From Streptomyces rhizosphaerihabitans (GTDB taxonomy: Bacteria > Actinomycetota > Actinomycetes > Streptomycetales > Streptomycetaceae): a DNA stretch of 64,000 nucleotides. A program made the position numbers and the translations under genes. Location of the stretch: contig NZ_JAODTZ010000003.1 in the NCBI RefSeq assembly GCF_025399795.1, positions 186,001 through 250,000 on the forward strand. The letters are read 5' to 3'. Below, piece after piece: positions 7,930-18,330 of the stretch; within the stretch, counting starts at the first letter, position 1; each line of letters opens with the position of its first letter. A model generated the notes under the pieces. The model did not search any database, was not told the origin of the DNA, and saw nothing but the letters and a program-made list of their open reading frames with translations.

Positions 7930-10581
7930 ATGACCTCGCATACGACGATGACGGCGACGACCGCGACGACAGGGACGGCGACGGCCCCGAACGCCTCGGC
8001 CGGGAACACGCACACGATCGTGCTCGTCGGCCACGGCATGGTCGGCCAGCACTTCCTGGAGTCGCTCGCCGAACGCGGACTGACCGCCACGCACCGCGTG
8101 GTCGTGCTCTGCGAGGAGCCCCGCCCCGCCTACGACCGAGTCCGGCTCACCTCGTACTTCTCGGGCCGCACCCCCGACGAACTCTCCCTCACGGACGCGG
8201 AGTTCATCAAGGAGCACGGCATCGAGCTGCACCTCGGCGACCCTGCCGAGTCGGTCGACCGGGCCGCGCGCACCGTGACCGCCCGGTCCGGTCTGACGGT
8301 CGGCTACGACACCCTCGTGCTCGCCACCGGCTCCTACCCCTTCGTTCCGCCGGTCCCCGGCAAGGACGCCGAGGGCTGTTTCGTCTACCGCACGATCGAG
8401 GATCTGCTCGCCATCGAGGAGTACGCGAAGGCGCGGGCGACGACCGGAGCCGTCGTCGGCGGCGGTCTGCTGGGACTTGAGGCGGCCGGCGCGCTCAAGG
8501 GACTCGGACTGGCCACGCACATCGTGGAGTTCGCGCCTCGGCTGATGCCGGTGCAGGTGGACGAGGGCGGCGGCGCCGCGCTGCTGCGCACCATCGAGGA
8601 CATGGGCCTGAGCGTGCACACCGGCACGGGCACCCAGGAGATCGTGACCGGCGACGACGGCGCCGTGACCGGCATGAAGCTGTCCGACGGCTCCGAACTC
8701 CCCACGGATCTGGTGGTGTTCTCGGCGGGGGTCCGGCCGCGCGACCAGCTCGCCCGCGCCATGGGGCTCACGGTCGGCGAGCGCGGCGGCATCACGGTCG
8801 ACGAGCAGTGCCGCACCTCCGACCCGGCCGTCTTCGCGATCGGCGAGTGCGCCCTCGCCGCGGACGGCCGGGTGTACGGCCTCGTCGCGCCCGGCTACGA
8901 GATGGCCGCGACGGCCGCCGCCACGATCGCCGCCGACGGGGCGAGCTTCACCGGCGCCGACCTGTCGACGAAGCTGAAGCTCCTCGGCGTCGACGTGGCC
9001 TCGTTCGGCGACGCTCACGGGGCCACCGCCGACTGTCTCGACGTCGTCTACGCCGACGCGCGCTCGGGCATCTACAAGAAGCTGGTCATCGGCCGCGACG
9101 GACGGCTCCTCGGCGGCATCCTGGTCGGCGACGCGGACGCCTACGGCACCCTGCGCGCCTTCACCGGCTCGGTGCCGCCCATCGCCCCGGAGCAGTTGGT
9201 GCTGCCGGCGAGCGCGGGCGCCCCGGTGGCCCTCGGCCCCTCGGCGCTCCCCGACTCCGCCGTCATCTGCTCCTGCCACAACGTCACCAAGGGAACGATC
9301 CGCGGCGCGGTCACCGAGCACTCCTGCACAAACGTCCCCGAGGTCAAGAAGTGCACCAAAGCCGGTACGGGCTGCGGAAGTTGCGTCAAGGTCCTCGGCC
9401 AGCTCGTCAATGAGGAACTGGCCGCGAGCGGCGTCGAGGTCGACCACGGCCTGTGCGGCTGCTTCGGGCAGACCCGCGAGGAGCTGTACGAGATCGTCCT
9501 CGCCCTTCGGATCACCTCCTACCGGACGCTGCTCGACCGCTACGGCCGCGAGGACGCCCGGGGCGGTGACGGCTGCGAGGTCTGCAAGCCCGCCGTCGGC
9601 TCGGTCATCGCCTCCCTCGCCCCGACGATCGGCGCCGACGGCTACGTCCTGGCCGGCGAACAGGCCGCGCTCCAGGACACCAACGACCACTTCCTCGCCA
9701 ACCTCCAGAAGAACGGCTCGTACTCGATCGTGCCGCGCATCCCCGGCGGTGAGATCACTCCCGAGAAGCTGATCGTGATCGGTGAGGTGGCGCGGGACTT
9801 CGGGCTCTACACGAAGATCACGGGCGGTCAGCGCATCGACCTGTTCGGTGCGCGGGTGGAACAACTCCCGCTGATCTGGGCGCGACTGGTGGACGCGGGC
9901 TTCGAGTCCGGGCACGCGTACGGCAAGTCGCTGCGGACGGTGAAGTCCTGCGTCGGGCAGACCTGGTGCCGGTACGGCGTGCAGGACTCGGTACGGATGG
10001 CGATCGACCTGGAGCTGCGCTACCGGGGTCTGCGCTCCCCGCACAAACTGAAGTCGGCGGTGTCGGGGTGCGCCCGCGAGTGCGCCGAGGCCCAGTCCAA
10101 GGACTTCGGCATCATCGCCACCTCCAACGGCTGGAACCTCTACGTCGGCGGCAACGGCGGCGCGACCCCACGTCACGCGGACCTGCTCGCCCAGGACCTG
10201 TCGGACGCCGAACTGGTCCGTCTGATCGACCGCTTCCTGATGTTCTACATCCGCACCGCGGACCGCCTGGAGCGCACCTCGACCTGGCTGGAGCGGATTC
10301 CGGGCGGCCTGGACCACGTCCGGGAGGTGGTGGTGGAGGACTCCCTCGGCATCTGCGAGGAGCTGGAGTCGCTGATGACCGCGCACGTCGCCGGCTACCG
10401 GGACGAGTGGGCCGAGACCATCAACGACCCGGAGAAGCTGGGCCGGTTCGTGTCGTTCGTGAACGCCCCGGACACCCCGGACCCGGTCGTCGGCTTCGTT
10501 CCCGAGCGCGACCAGATCAAGCCCGACCTGCCGCTGCTGACCATCGGACAACGCCCCCTGGAAGGAAGTGCCCAGCGATGA
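7930..10581 (+). CDS. nirB: Assimilatory nitrite reductase [NAD(P)H], large subunit
   Basis: About 883 residues. It reduces nitrite to ammonium in the cytoplasm with electrons from NAD(P)H. Domains in order: FAD/NAD(P)-binding reductase (about 25-420; VGHGMVGQHFLE, the second Rossmann motif GGGLLGLEAAGALKGLG, and the FAD motif with G-E-C), BFD-like [2Fe-2S] domain (CSCHNVTKGTI and CTKAGTGCGSC) followed by a second Cys-rich piece, then the ferredoxin-like and sirohaem/[4Fe-4S] domains (KSCVGQTWCRYG and VSGCARECAEAQSKDFG). The Thr/Ala-rich N-terminus is longer than usual. ATG at 7930 is chosen over GTG at 7924; neither has a clear ribosome binding site. It overlaps nirD by ATGA. Confidence 0.96.
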   Translation: MTSHTTMTATTATTGTATAPNASAGNTHTIVLVGHGMVGQHFLESLAERGLTATHRVVVLCEEPRPAYDRVRLTSYFSGRTPDELSLTDAEFIKEHGIELHLGDPAESVDRAARTVTARSGLTVGYDTLVLATGSYPFVPPVPGKDAEGCFVYRTIEDLLAIEEYAKARATTGAVVGGGLLGLEAAGALKGLGLATHIVEFAPRLMPVQVDEGGGAALLRTIEDMGLSVHTGTGTQEIVTGDDGAVTGMKLSDGSELPTDLVVFSAGVRPRDQLARAMGLTVGERGGITVDEQCRTSDPAVFAIGECALAADGRVYGLVAPGYEMAATAAATIAADGASFTGADLSTKLKLLGVDVASFGDAHGATADCLDVVYADARSGIYKKLVIGRDGRLLGGILVGDADAYGTLRAFTGSVPPIAPEQLVLPASAGAPVALGPSALPDSAVICSCHNVTKGTIRGAVTEHSCTNVPEVKKCTKAGTGCGSCVKVLGQLVNEELAASGVEVDHGLCGCFGQTREELYEIVLALRITSYRTLLDRYGREDARGGDGCEVCKPAVGSVIASLAPTIGADGYVLAGEQAALQDTNDHFLANLQKNGSYSIVPRIPGGEITPEKLIVIGEVARDFGLYTKITGGQRIDLFGARVEQLPLIWARLVDAGFESGHAYGKSLRTVKSCVGQTWCRYGVQDSVRMAIDLELRYRGLRSPHKLKSAVSGCARECAEAQSKDFGIIATSNGWNLYVGGNGGATPRHADLLAQDLSDAELVRLIDRFLMFYIRTADRLERTSTWLERIPGGLDHVREVVVEDSLGICEELESLMTAHVAGYRDEWAETINDPEKLGRFVSFVNAPDTPDPVVGFVPERDQIKPDLPLLTIGQRPLEGSAQR

Positions 10582-10940
10582 CCCTGGCACCCGAGACGAC
10601 CCGGACGACAACGGCCCTCACCCTCCAACTCCTGCTGGAGGACGGCTGGTTCACGGTCTGCGAACTGTCCCTGCTCACCCCGGGACGGGGTGTCGCAGCC
10701 CTCCTCCCGGACGGCCGCCAGGTCGCCCTGTTCACCGACCGCGCGGGACGGACGTACGCCATCGACAACCGTGACCCGTTCAGCGGGGCGGCGGTGCTCT
10801 CCCGCGGGCTGACCGGCACCCACCGGGGCCGCCCGTTCGTGGCCTCCCCGCTGCTCAAGCAGCGTTTCGACCTGGAGTCGGGACGGTGCCTGGACGACGA
10901 GGGCGTACGGGTGGCGACGTACGAGGTACGGGCCGCCTGA
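10578..10940 (+). CDS. nirD: Nitrite reductase small subunit
   Basis: 120 residues with a Rieske-like fold: W-F-T-V-C-E-L near the start, then GVAALLPDGRQVALF, AIDNRDPFSGAAVLSRG, and SPLLKQRFDLESGRCLDDE. NirD partners carry this fold but, as here, lack the Cys/His ligands of true Rieske proteins. It supports the NirB enzyme. The ATG overlaps the nirB stop (ATGA at 10578-10581), which implies translational coupling. Confidence 0.95.
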   Translation: MTLAPETTRTTTALTLQLLLEDGWFTVCELSLLTPGRGVAALLPDGRQVALFTDRAGRTYAIDNRDPFSGAAVLSRGLTGTHRGRPFVASPLLKQRFDLESGRCLDDEGVRVATYEVRAA

Positions 10941-11015
10941 TCCGGGCGTACGCCGGGCCGCCGAGGGCCCGGGCCGCGTCGCCCATCGACCCTCAGGGGG
11001 CGGGTGCCGTGGGTC

Positions 11016-11951
11016 TCAGCCCTTGAGCCCCTCGTAGGTGACGCCCGTCAGCCGCTCCGAGGCGGTCCAGAGCCGCTCCGCCTTGGTGTCGTCACGGGTC
11101 CAGCGGGCCCGCCAGGACGTGGCGGGCGAGCCGCGCCACATCGCGAAGGACGGCCCGACGAAGGTGTCGGGCCGCACGCCGGAGGCGGTGGCCGCGTACA
11201 GCGTGGGCAGGGCCCCGGCCTCGGCGCTCTGCGCGAAGACGCGGTTGCCGATCTCCATCAGCCGCACAGCACCCTTGCGCCCCTCCAGCCGGGGCCCGGC
11301 GGTCTGCAGGTTGGTGGAGGCGTACCCGGGGTGCGCCGCGGCGGCGACGGCATCGGACCCGGCTCCGGACAGCCGTCGCGCGAGCTCGTGCGTGAAGAGA
11401 AGGTTGGCGGTCTTGGACCGGCCGTAGGCGATCCACTTCCGATAGGACCCCTTCTCGCTGTTGAGGTCGTCGAGGTCGATGTCGGAGAGCGCGTGGACCA
11501 TGCTCGACACGGTGACGATCCGCGCGCCGGGGGTCTCGGCGATCACCGGGAACAGCAGGCCGGTGAGCGCGAAGTGCCCGAGGTGGTTGACGCCGAACTG
11601 GGTCTCGAAGCCGTCTGCGGTGCGGCCGAGGGGCAGGGCCATGACCCCGGCGTTGTTGAGGAGGAGATCAAGCCGGTCGTGTGTCCGCTCGAAGACACTC
11701 GCGAACTCTCTTACGGACTCCAGTTCACCCAGGTCCAGTCGTATGAACTCCACCTCCGCGCCCGGGACTTCGGCCACGAGCCGCTCCACGGCCTCGGCGC
11801 CCCGAGCCTCACTGCGGCAGGCGAGCACGACCCGGGCCCCCTTGCGCGCGAGCTCCCGCGCGCTGACATACCCGAGCCCGCTGTTGGCCCCCGTGACGAC
11901 AGCGGTGCGCCCGCTCTGATCGGGGACGTCCTGCGCGTTCCAGCCGGACAT
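11016..11951 (-). CDS. Short-chain dehydrogenase/reductase (retinol-dehydrogenase-like)
   Basis: About 311 residues of the classical SDR type. The cofactor motif is TGANSGLGYVSA, the NNAG motif is LLLNNAGVMALP, and the catalytic Tyr/Lys lie in YGRSKTANLL. The arrangement and length match the group annotated as 'SDR family oxidoreductase', often called protochlorophyllide- or retinol-dehydrogenase-like. Substrates of Streptomyces members are mostly unknown. GGAAGGAA stands before the ATG at 11951. It lies downstream of ppdK on the same strand but behind a strong terminator, so it is probably transcribed separately. Confidence 0.9.
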   Translation of the reverse strand: MSGWNAQDVPDQSGRTAVVTGANSGLGYVSARELARKGARVVLACRSEARGAEAVERLVAEVPGAEVEFIRLDLGELESVREFASVFERTHDRLDLLLNNAGVMALPLGRTADGFETQFGVNHLGHFALTGLLFPVIAETPGARIVTVSSMVHALSDIDLDDLNSEKGSYRKWIAYGRSKTANLLFTHELARRLSGAGSDAVAAAAHPGYASTNLQTAGPRLEGRKGAVRLMEIGNRVFAQSAEAGALPTLYAATASGVRPDTFVGPSFAMWRGSPATSWRARWTRDDTKAERLWTASERLTGVTYEGLKG

Positions 11952-12026
11952 GGCGGTTTCCTTCCAGGTGACTACGGGCGGCCCAGCGTAGGGGGTCCCT
12001 CCGCCCGGGCCGCAGCACCCAAGCCC

Positions 12027-12063
12027 GAAGGGGCGGCACCCCCGCACAGGGTGCCGCCCCTTC
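12027..12063 (-). terminator. Terminator of ppdK
   Basis: A perfect 15-bp stem (GAAGGGGCGGCACCC at 12027-12041 with its complement at 12049-12063) and 7-nt loop stands 65 bp after the ppdK stop and before the SDR start. It is symmetric enough to stop transcription in both directions. Confidence 0.85.
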
Positions 12064-12128
12064 GTTCTGGATGCCGGGGCCGTTGCCGGTCGGTGAGGGT
12101 GAGGTGACCGGCCTGGGCTCCGGGGGCT

Positions 12129-14870
<2,742 letters not shown>

Positions 14871-15397
14871 GAGTCTCGACTCCTCGACGTCGCGATGGCT
14901 GCCCTGACGACGGGGAACATACCCAGATCGAAGGCGTCTGGGTACGTCCACTTGCGCGTCATGCGCCTGTAACCACTCGTCCGCCACCAGATCAAAAGTC
15001 AAGGCTTGGCAAGCCATTGGGTGGCGATGTTTTCACTTCTTGAACGAATCAACGCTCACAGATCGCTCTGGACGCTCAGGTGAGCGAGCTTCGATACGTC
15101 TGAGTTTAATCGATGAACGATCAGAGGGTGGCACTGAGTGCCACCCCTTTGGGAAGTGCAGCCGCTCAAGATCCGCTCATCTGAGCGTGACCCCTATCAA
15201 GGGTGGCGAGAATCACGCCACCAGGAGAAGTCAGATTTCATCATGCGGACCACGATCCGGACACGACACACGGTTGTCACACGCTGATGCCCCGCACGGG
15301 TGACCCCGGGACGGACGGCTTCGGCCGCGGGCCCGGAGCGCATGGCCTCAGGAACGGACGGCTTCCGGACGCACGGCACCGAACGGCGGGCGCACTG
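14871..15397. other. Intergenic region upstream of ppdK with one perfect palindrome
   Basis: No convincing gene in 527 bp. Part of it (15030-15240) is less GC-rich than its surroundings, as expected for a promoter region of ppdK. It contains the palindrome listed separately. An 87-codon open frame across it has neither a ribosome binding site nor plausible composition and was not called. Confidence 0.6.
15126..15146. promoter_or_regulatory. Perfect palindrome, possible operator or hairpin
   Basis: GGGTGGCAC at 15126-15134, spacer TGA, then GTGCCACCC at 15138-15146. It lies about 255 bp upstream of the ppdK start. A 9-bp perfect stem with a 3-nt centre fits a dimeric regulator's operator better than a terminator loop. 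The binding protein is unknown. Confidence 0.5.
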
Positions 15398-16624
15398 TCA
15401 CACGCCGAGGGCCGCCAGCCGCTCCTCGGCCCGCTCCGGCGCGTACAGGTACTCCACGACCAGCGCCCCCGCGCCCACCAGCCCGGCCCGCTCGCCGAGC
15501 CGGGAGGTGACCACGTCCAGATGAGCGGTCGAGCGGGGCAGCGCCCGCTGATAGAGGAGCTCCCGGACACCCGTGAGGAAGGGGGTCCCGGCCAGATCCC
15601 CGGCGATCATCAGCACGCCGGGGTTGAGCAGCGTCACCACGGTGGCCAGAACGTCCCCGACCTGCCGGCCCGCCTCCCGGGCCAGCGCCATCGCCTCGGG
15701 GTGCCCGGCCGCCAGCAGGTCCCGCACGTCCGAGCCGGACGCGGCCGGGACCCCGGACTCCGCGAGCCGTCGCGCCACCGCGCCGCCACTGGCCACGGCG
15801 GCCAGGCAGCCGTACGAGCCGCACCGGCACAGCGCATCGGCGCCCACCCGGATGTGCCCGATGTCGCCGGCGCCGCCGTCGATGCCCCGGTAGACGGTGC
15901 CGCCGACGACCATGCCCGCGCCGATGCCGGTGGAGACCTTGACCAGCGCGAAGGCCGAGCAGTCCGGATAGCCGGCGCGCTGCTCCCCGTACGCCATGAG
16001 GTTGGCGTCGTTGTCGACGAGCACCGGGATGCGGGCGGCGCCGGTGCCCGCGTGTTCGGCGAAGGCGCGGCCCAGCCGCCCCCTTATGTCGTAGCCGTCC
16101 CAGCCCGGCATGATCGGCGGCTGCACCACGCGGCCGGTGTCGCTGTCGACCGGGCCCGGCACCGCGAGCCCGATGCCGCAGACGGCGTCGGCGCGCTGTC
16201 CGGACTTCTCCACCAGCTCGGCGAACCAGCGTCCGAGCTCGCCGAGGACCGCCTCGGGGCCGTCGTCGATCACCAGGGGGCCCGCGTGCTCGGCGAGGAT
16301 CTCGCCCGTCAGGGTGAGAACGGCGGCCCGGCCGTGCCGGGTGTCGAGGTCGGCGGCGAGGACGACGGCGTGCTCGTCGTCGAACTCCAGGGTGATGGAG
16401 GGGCGGCCGCCGAGCGGTGAGTCGACGGGCCCGCCGGCCCCCTCGCGGAGCCAGCCCGCGCGGAACAGCCGGTCGAGGCGCTGGCCGACCGTGGCCCGCG
16501 ACAGACCGGTGGCCCGCTGGAGCGCCCCGCGTGTGGTCGCCCGGCCGCTGCGCACCAGTTCGAGCAGTTCTCCGGAGCTTGCCTGGTTCCCGGTCTTCAC
16601 GGTCCTCCCCGCCCTTTCTGTCAT
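15398..16624 (-). CDS. ROK-family transcriptional regulator
   Basis: About 408 residues: an N-terminal winged HTH (about 20-80; GALQRATGLSRATVGQRLDR), then a sugar-kinase-like ROK domain. The ROK signature is present: GIGAGMVVGGTVYRGIDGGA followed by GDIGH, and the zinc-binding loop CRCGSYGCL. Such proteins repress sugar-utilisation genes until a sugar ligand binds. ATG at 16624 has AAGAGGG 6 nt upstream; a GTG 6 bp earlier is possible. It is divergent from the two-gene glycoside hydrolase operon at 16744, which is its most likely target. Confidence 0.92.
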   Translation of the reverse strand: MTERAGRTVKTGNQASSGELLELVRSGRATTRGALQRATGLSRATVGQRLDRLFRAGWLREGAGGPVDSPLGGRPSITLEFDDEHAVVLAADLDTRHGRAAVLTLTGEILAEHAGPLVIDDGPEAVLGELGRWFAELVEKSGQRADAVCGIGLAVPGPVDSDTGRVVQPPIMPGWDGYDIRGRLGRAFAEHAGTGAARIPVLVDNDANLMAYGEQRAGYPDCSAFALVKVSTGIGAGMVVGGTVYRGIDGGAGDIGHIRVGADALCRCGSYGCLAAVASGGAVARRLAESGVPAASGSDVRDLLAAGHPEAMALAREAGRQVGDVLATVVTLLNPGVLMIAGDLAGTPFLTGVRELLYQRALPRSTAHLDVVTSRLGERAGLVGAGALVVEYLYAPERAEERLAALGV

Positions 16625-16743
16625 GCGCACCCTCTTGCGTTCCCCAACTCTGCATTACATATTGAGTTTTGCGTGTTAAATAGACGTAACCCTACGGCAG
16701 CTACTGCCGAACTGGTCGGTCGGACGTCTTCGGGGAGACCTGA
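16625..16743. promoter_or_regulatory. Divergent promoter/operator region, ROK regulator and glycosidase operon
   Basis: The 119-bp gap contains an AT-rich block (16651-16683: tgcattacatattgagtttt then gcgtgttaaata) that stands out sharply from the surrounding DNA. A -35-like TTGAGT (16662) occurs in the plus orientation, but no good -10 was found. The block is the natural place for both promoters and the ROK operator. Confidence 0.5.
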
Positions 16744-18330
16744 GTGGACAGCACAACCCAGCTCACCGCCCTGCGCAGGGGGCCCATCACCCCCGTGCGT
16801 ACCTCCGGCACACCCGCGCACGCCTCCGGTCCGCCCGCTCCGCCCGGTCCCGACGGGATCGTCCGTACCGGATCACCCGTATACGATCCCGCGGGCCCCT
16901 CGGGGTCCCTGCACCTCAGGGCGTCCCGGGTGCTGAACGGCAACTGGACGGGAACGTCCACGGTGCCCTCGCGCGGCCTGTACCCGCACCAGTGGTCCTG
17001 GGACTCCGCGTTCATCGCGATCGGCCTGCGCCATCTGTCCCCGCTGCGGGCGCAGACGGAGCTGGAGACCCTGCTCGGCGCGCAGTGGGCCGACGGGCGT
17101 GTCCCGCACATCGTGTTCAACCCCTCCGTCCCGCTCGACGCCTACTTCCCGAGCCCCGATTTCTGGCGCTCCTCGACCGCCGGACGCGCCGCGGGCGCCC
17201 CGCGCACCGTACAGACGTCGGGCATCGTGCAGCCACCGGTGCACGCGCTCGCGGTGTGGCTGGTGCACCGGGCGGACCCCGGACTGTCCCGGGCCCGCTC
17301 GTTCCTCTCCCGGATGTATCCCCGGCTGGCGGCCTGGCACCGCTATCTCCTGCACCGCCGGGATCTGGGTGGCGGAGGCCTCGCCAGCGTGGTCCACCCC
17401 TGGGAGCAGGGCATGGACAACAGCCCCTGCTGGGACGCCCCGCTCGGCCGTGTCACCCCGGCGCCCGCCCGCTCCTTCCGGCGCGCCGACCTCGACCACG
17501 GCGCCCCCGAGGACCGGCCGACGGATCTCGACTACGGGCGGTACGTGCGGCTGGCCACGGACTACCGGGACCGGGGGTACGCCGACGGCGGCGGCGAGTT
17601 CGCCGTCGAGGACCCGGCGTTCAACGCCCTGCTGATCGCCTCGGAACACGCGCTGGCCCGTATCGCGCAGGAGCTGGGCGCGACGGGGACCGCCCGCCAC
17701 GCACGCGCCGAGCGGCTGACCGCGGCACTGGTGGAGCGCCTGTGGGATCCCGCGGAGGGCATGTTCTTCTGCCGCGACGAGCGGAGCGACGGGAACGGCG
17801 GGCGCGGTGCCCTGATCCCCGAGCGCAGTGTCGCCGGGCTGCTCCCCCTCATCCTCCCCGCGCTGCCGCGCGACATCGCCGCCACGCTCGTACGGACCGC
17901 GGGCGGGCCGCGTTTCGGGCTGGGCGGGGTGACGCGGCTGGCACCCAGTTACGACCTGACCGGCGAGGCGTTCGATCCGCACCGGTACTGGCGGGGGCCC
18001 GCCTGGTTCAACACCAACTGGCTGCTGGAGCGCGGGCTGCGGCTGCACGGGGAGCACGGACGGGCGGACGCGCTGCGGGCCGCCCTGCTGGACACCGCCG
18101 GGGAGTCCGGGTTCGCGGAGTACGTGGACCCGTTCACCGGCGAGGCCTGCGGAGCGCTCGGTTTCAGCTGGACGGCGGCACTGACGCTCGACCTGCTGCA
18201 CGAGCCCTCCGGGGCGGCACCGATCGTGTCCCCCGAGGGGTGCGAAGCGTTGACCGACACGGCACACAGCGCTGCGGGACAGCGCGTATTCGAGTTCGAG
18301 ACGGGCGCCAAGGGAGGGGACCGGGGATGA
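16744..18330 (+). CDS. (alpha/alpha)6-barrel glycoside hydrolase (GH63-like, MGH1/trehalase-type)
   Basis: About 528 residues. After a Pro-rich 60-residue N-terminus comes a six-hairpin toroid: GLYPHQWSWDSAFIAIGL (W-x-W-D-S, catalytic-side motif), QTSGIVQPPVHALAVW, HPWEQGMDNSPCWD, SYDLTGEAFDPHRYWRGPAW, and ALGFSWTAAL near the end. These motifs recur in GH63-like enzymes such as mannosylglycerate/glucosylglycerate hydrolases. No signal peptide, so cytoplasmic. GGGGAGA precedes the GTG at 16744. It overlaps the next hydrolase gene by ATGA and faces the ROK regulator. A role in hydrolysing a compatible solute or oligosaccharide is inferred; the substrate is unknown. Confidence 0.82.
   Translation: MDSTTQLTALRRGPITPVRTSGTPAHASGPPAPPGPDGIVRTGSPVYDPAGPSGSLHLRASRVLNGNWTGTSTVPSRGLYPHQWSWDSAFIAIGLRHLSPLRAQTELETLLGAQWADGRVPHIVFNPSVPLDAYFPSPDFWRSSTAGRAAGAPRTVQTSGIVQPPVHALAVWLVHRADPGLSRARSFLSRMYPRLAAWHRYLLHRRDLGGGGLASVVHPWEQGMDNSPCWDAPLGRVTPAPARSFRRADLDHGAPEDRPTDLDYGRYVRLATDYRDRGYADGGGEFAVEDPAFNALLIASEHALARIAQELGATGTARHARAERLTAALVERLWDPAEGMFFCRDERSDGNGGRGALIPERSVAGLLPLILPALPRDIAATLVRTAGGPRFGLGGVTRLAPSYDLTGEAFDPHRYWRGPAWFNTNWLLERGLRLHGEHGRADALRAALLDTAGESGFAEYVDPFTGEACGALGFSWTAALTLDLLHEPSGAAPIVSPEGCEALTDTAHSAAGQRVFEFETGAKGGDRG

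Noticed and set aside
7837..10611. Long open frame opposite nirB
   Set aside because: An antisense shadow; nirB motifs and codon bias explain the region fully.
15040..15303. 87-codon frame in the ppdK upstream region
   Set aside because: It has no ribosome binding site, an unlikely Ser/Arg/His composition, and runs through the palindrome.
16992..18320. Long upstream extension in frame with the debranching gene
   Set aside because: The stretch before 18327 is the shadow of the first hydrolase (Arg/Pro/Gly-rich, no motifs). The ATGA overlap at 18327 gives the proper start.
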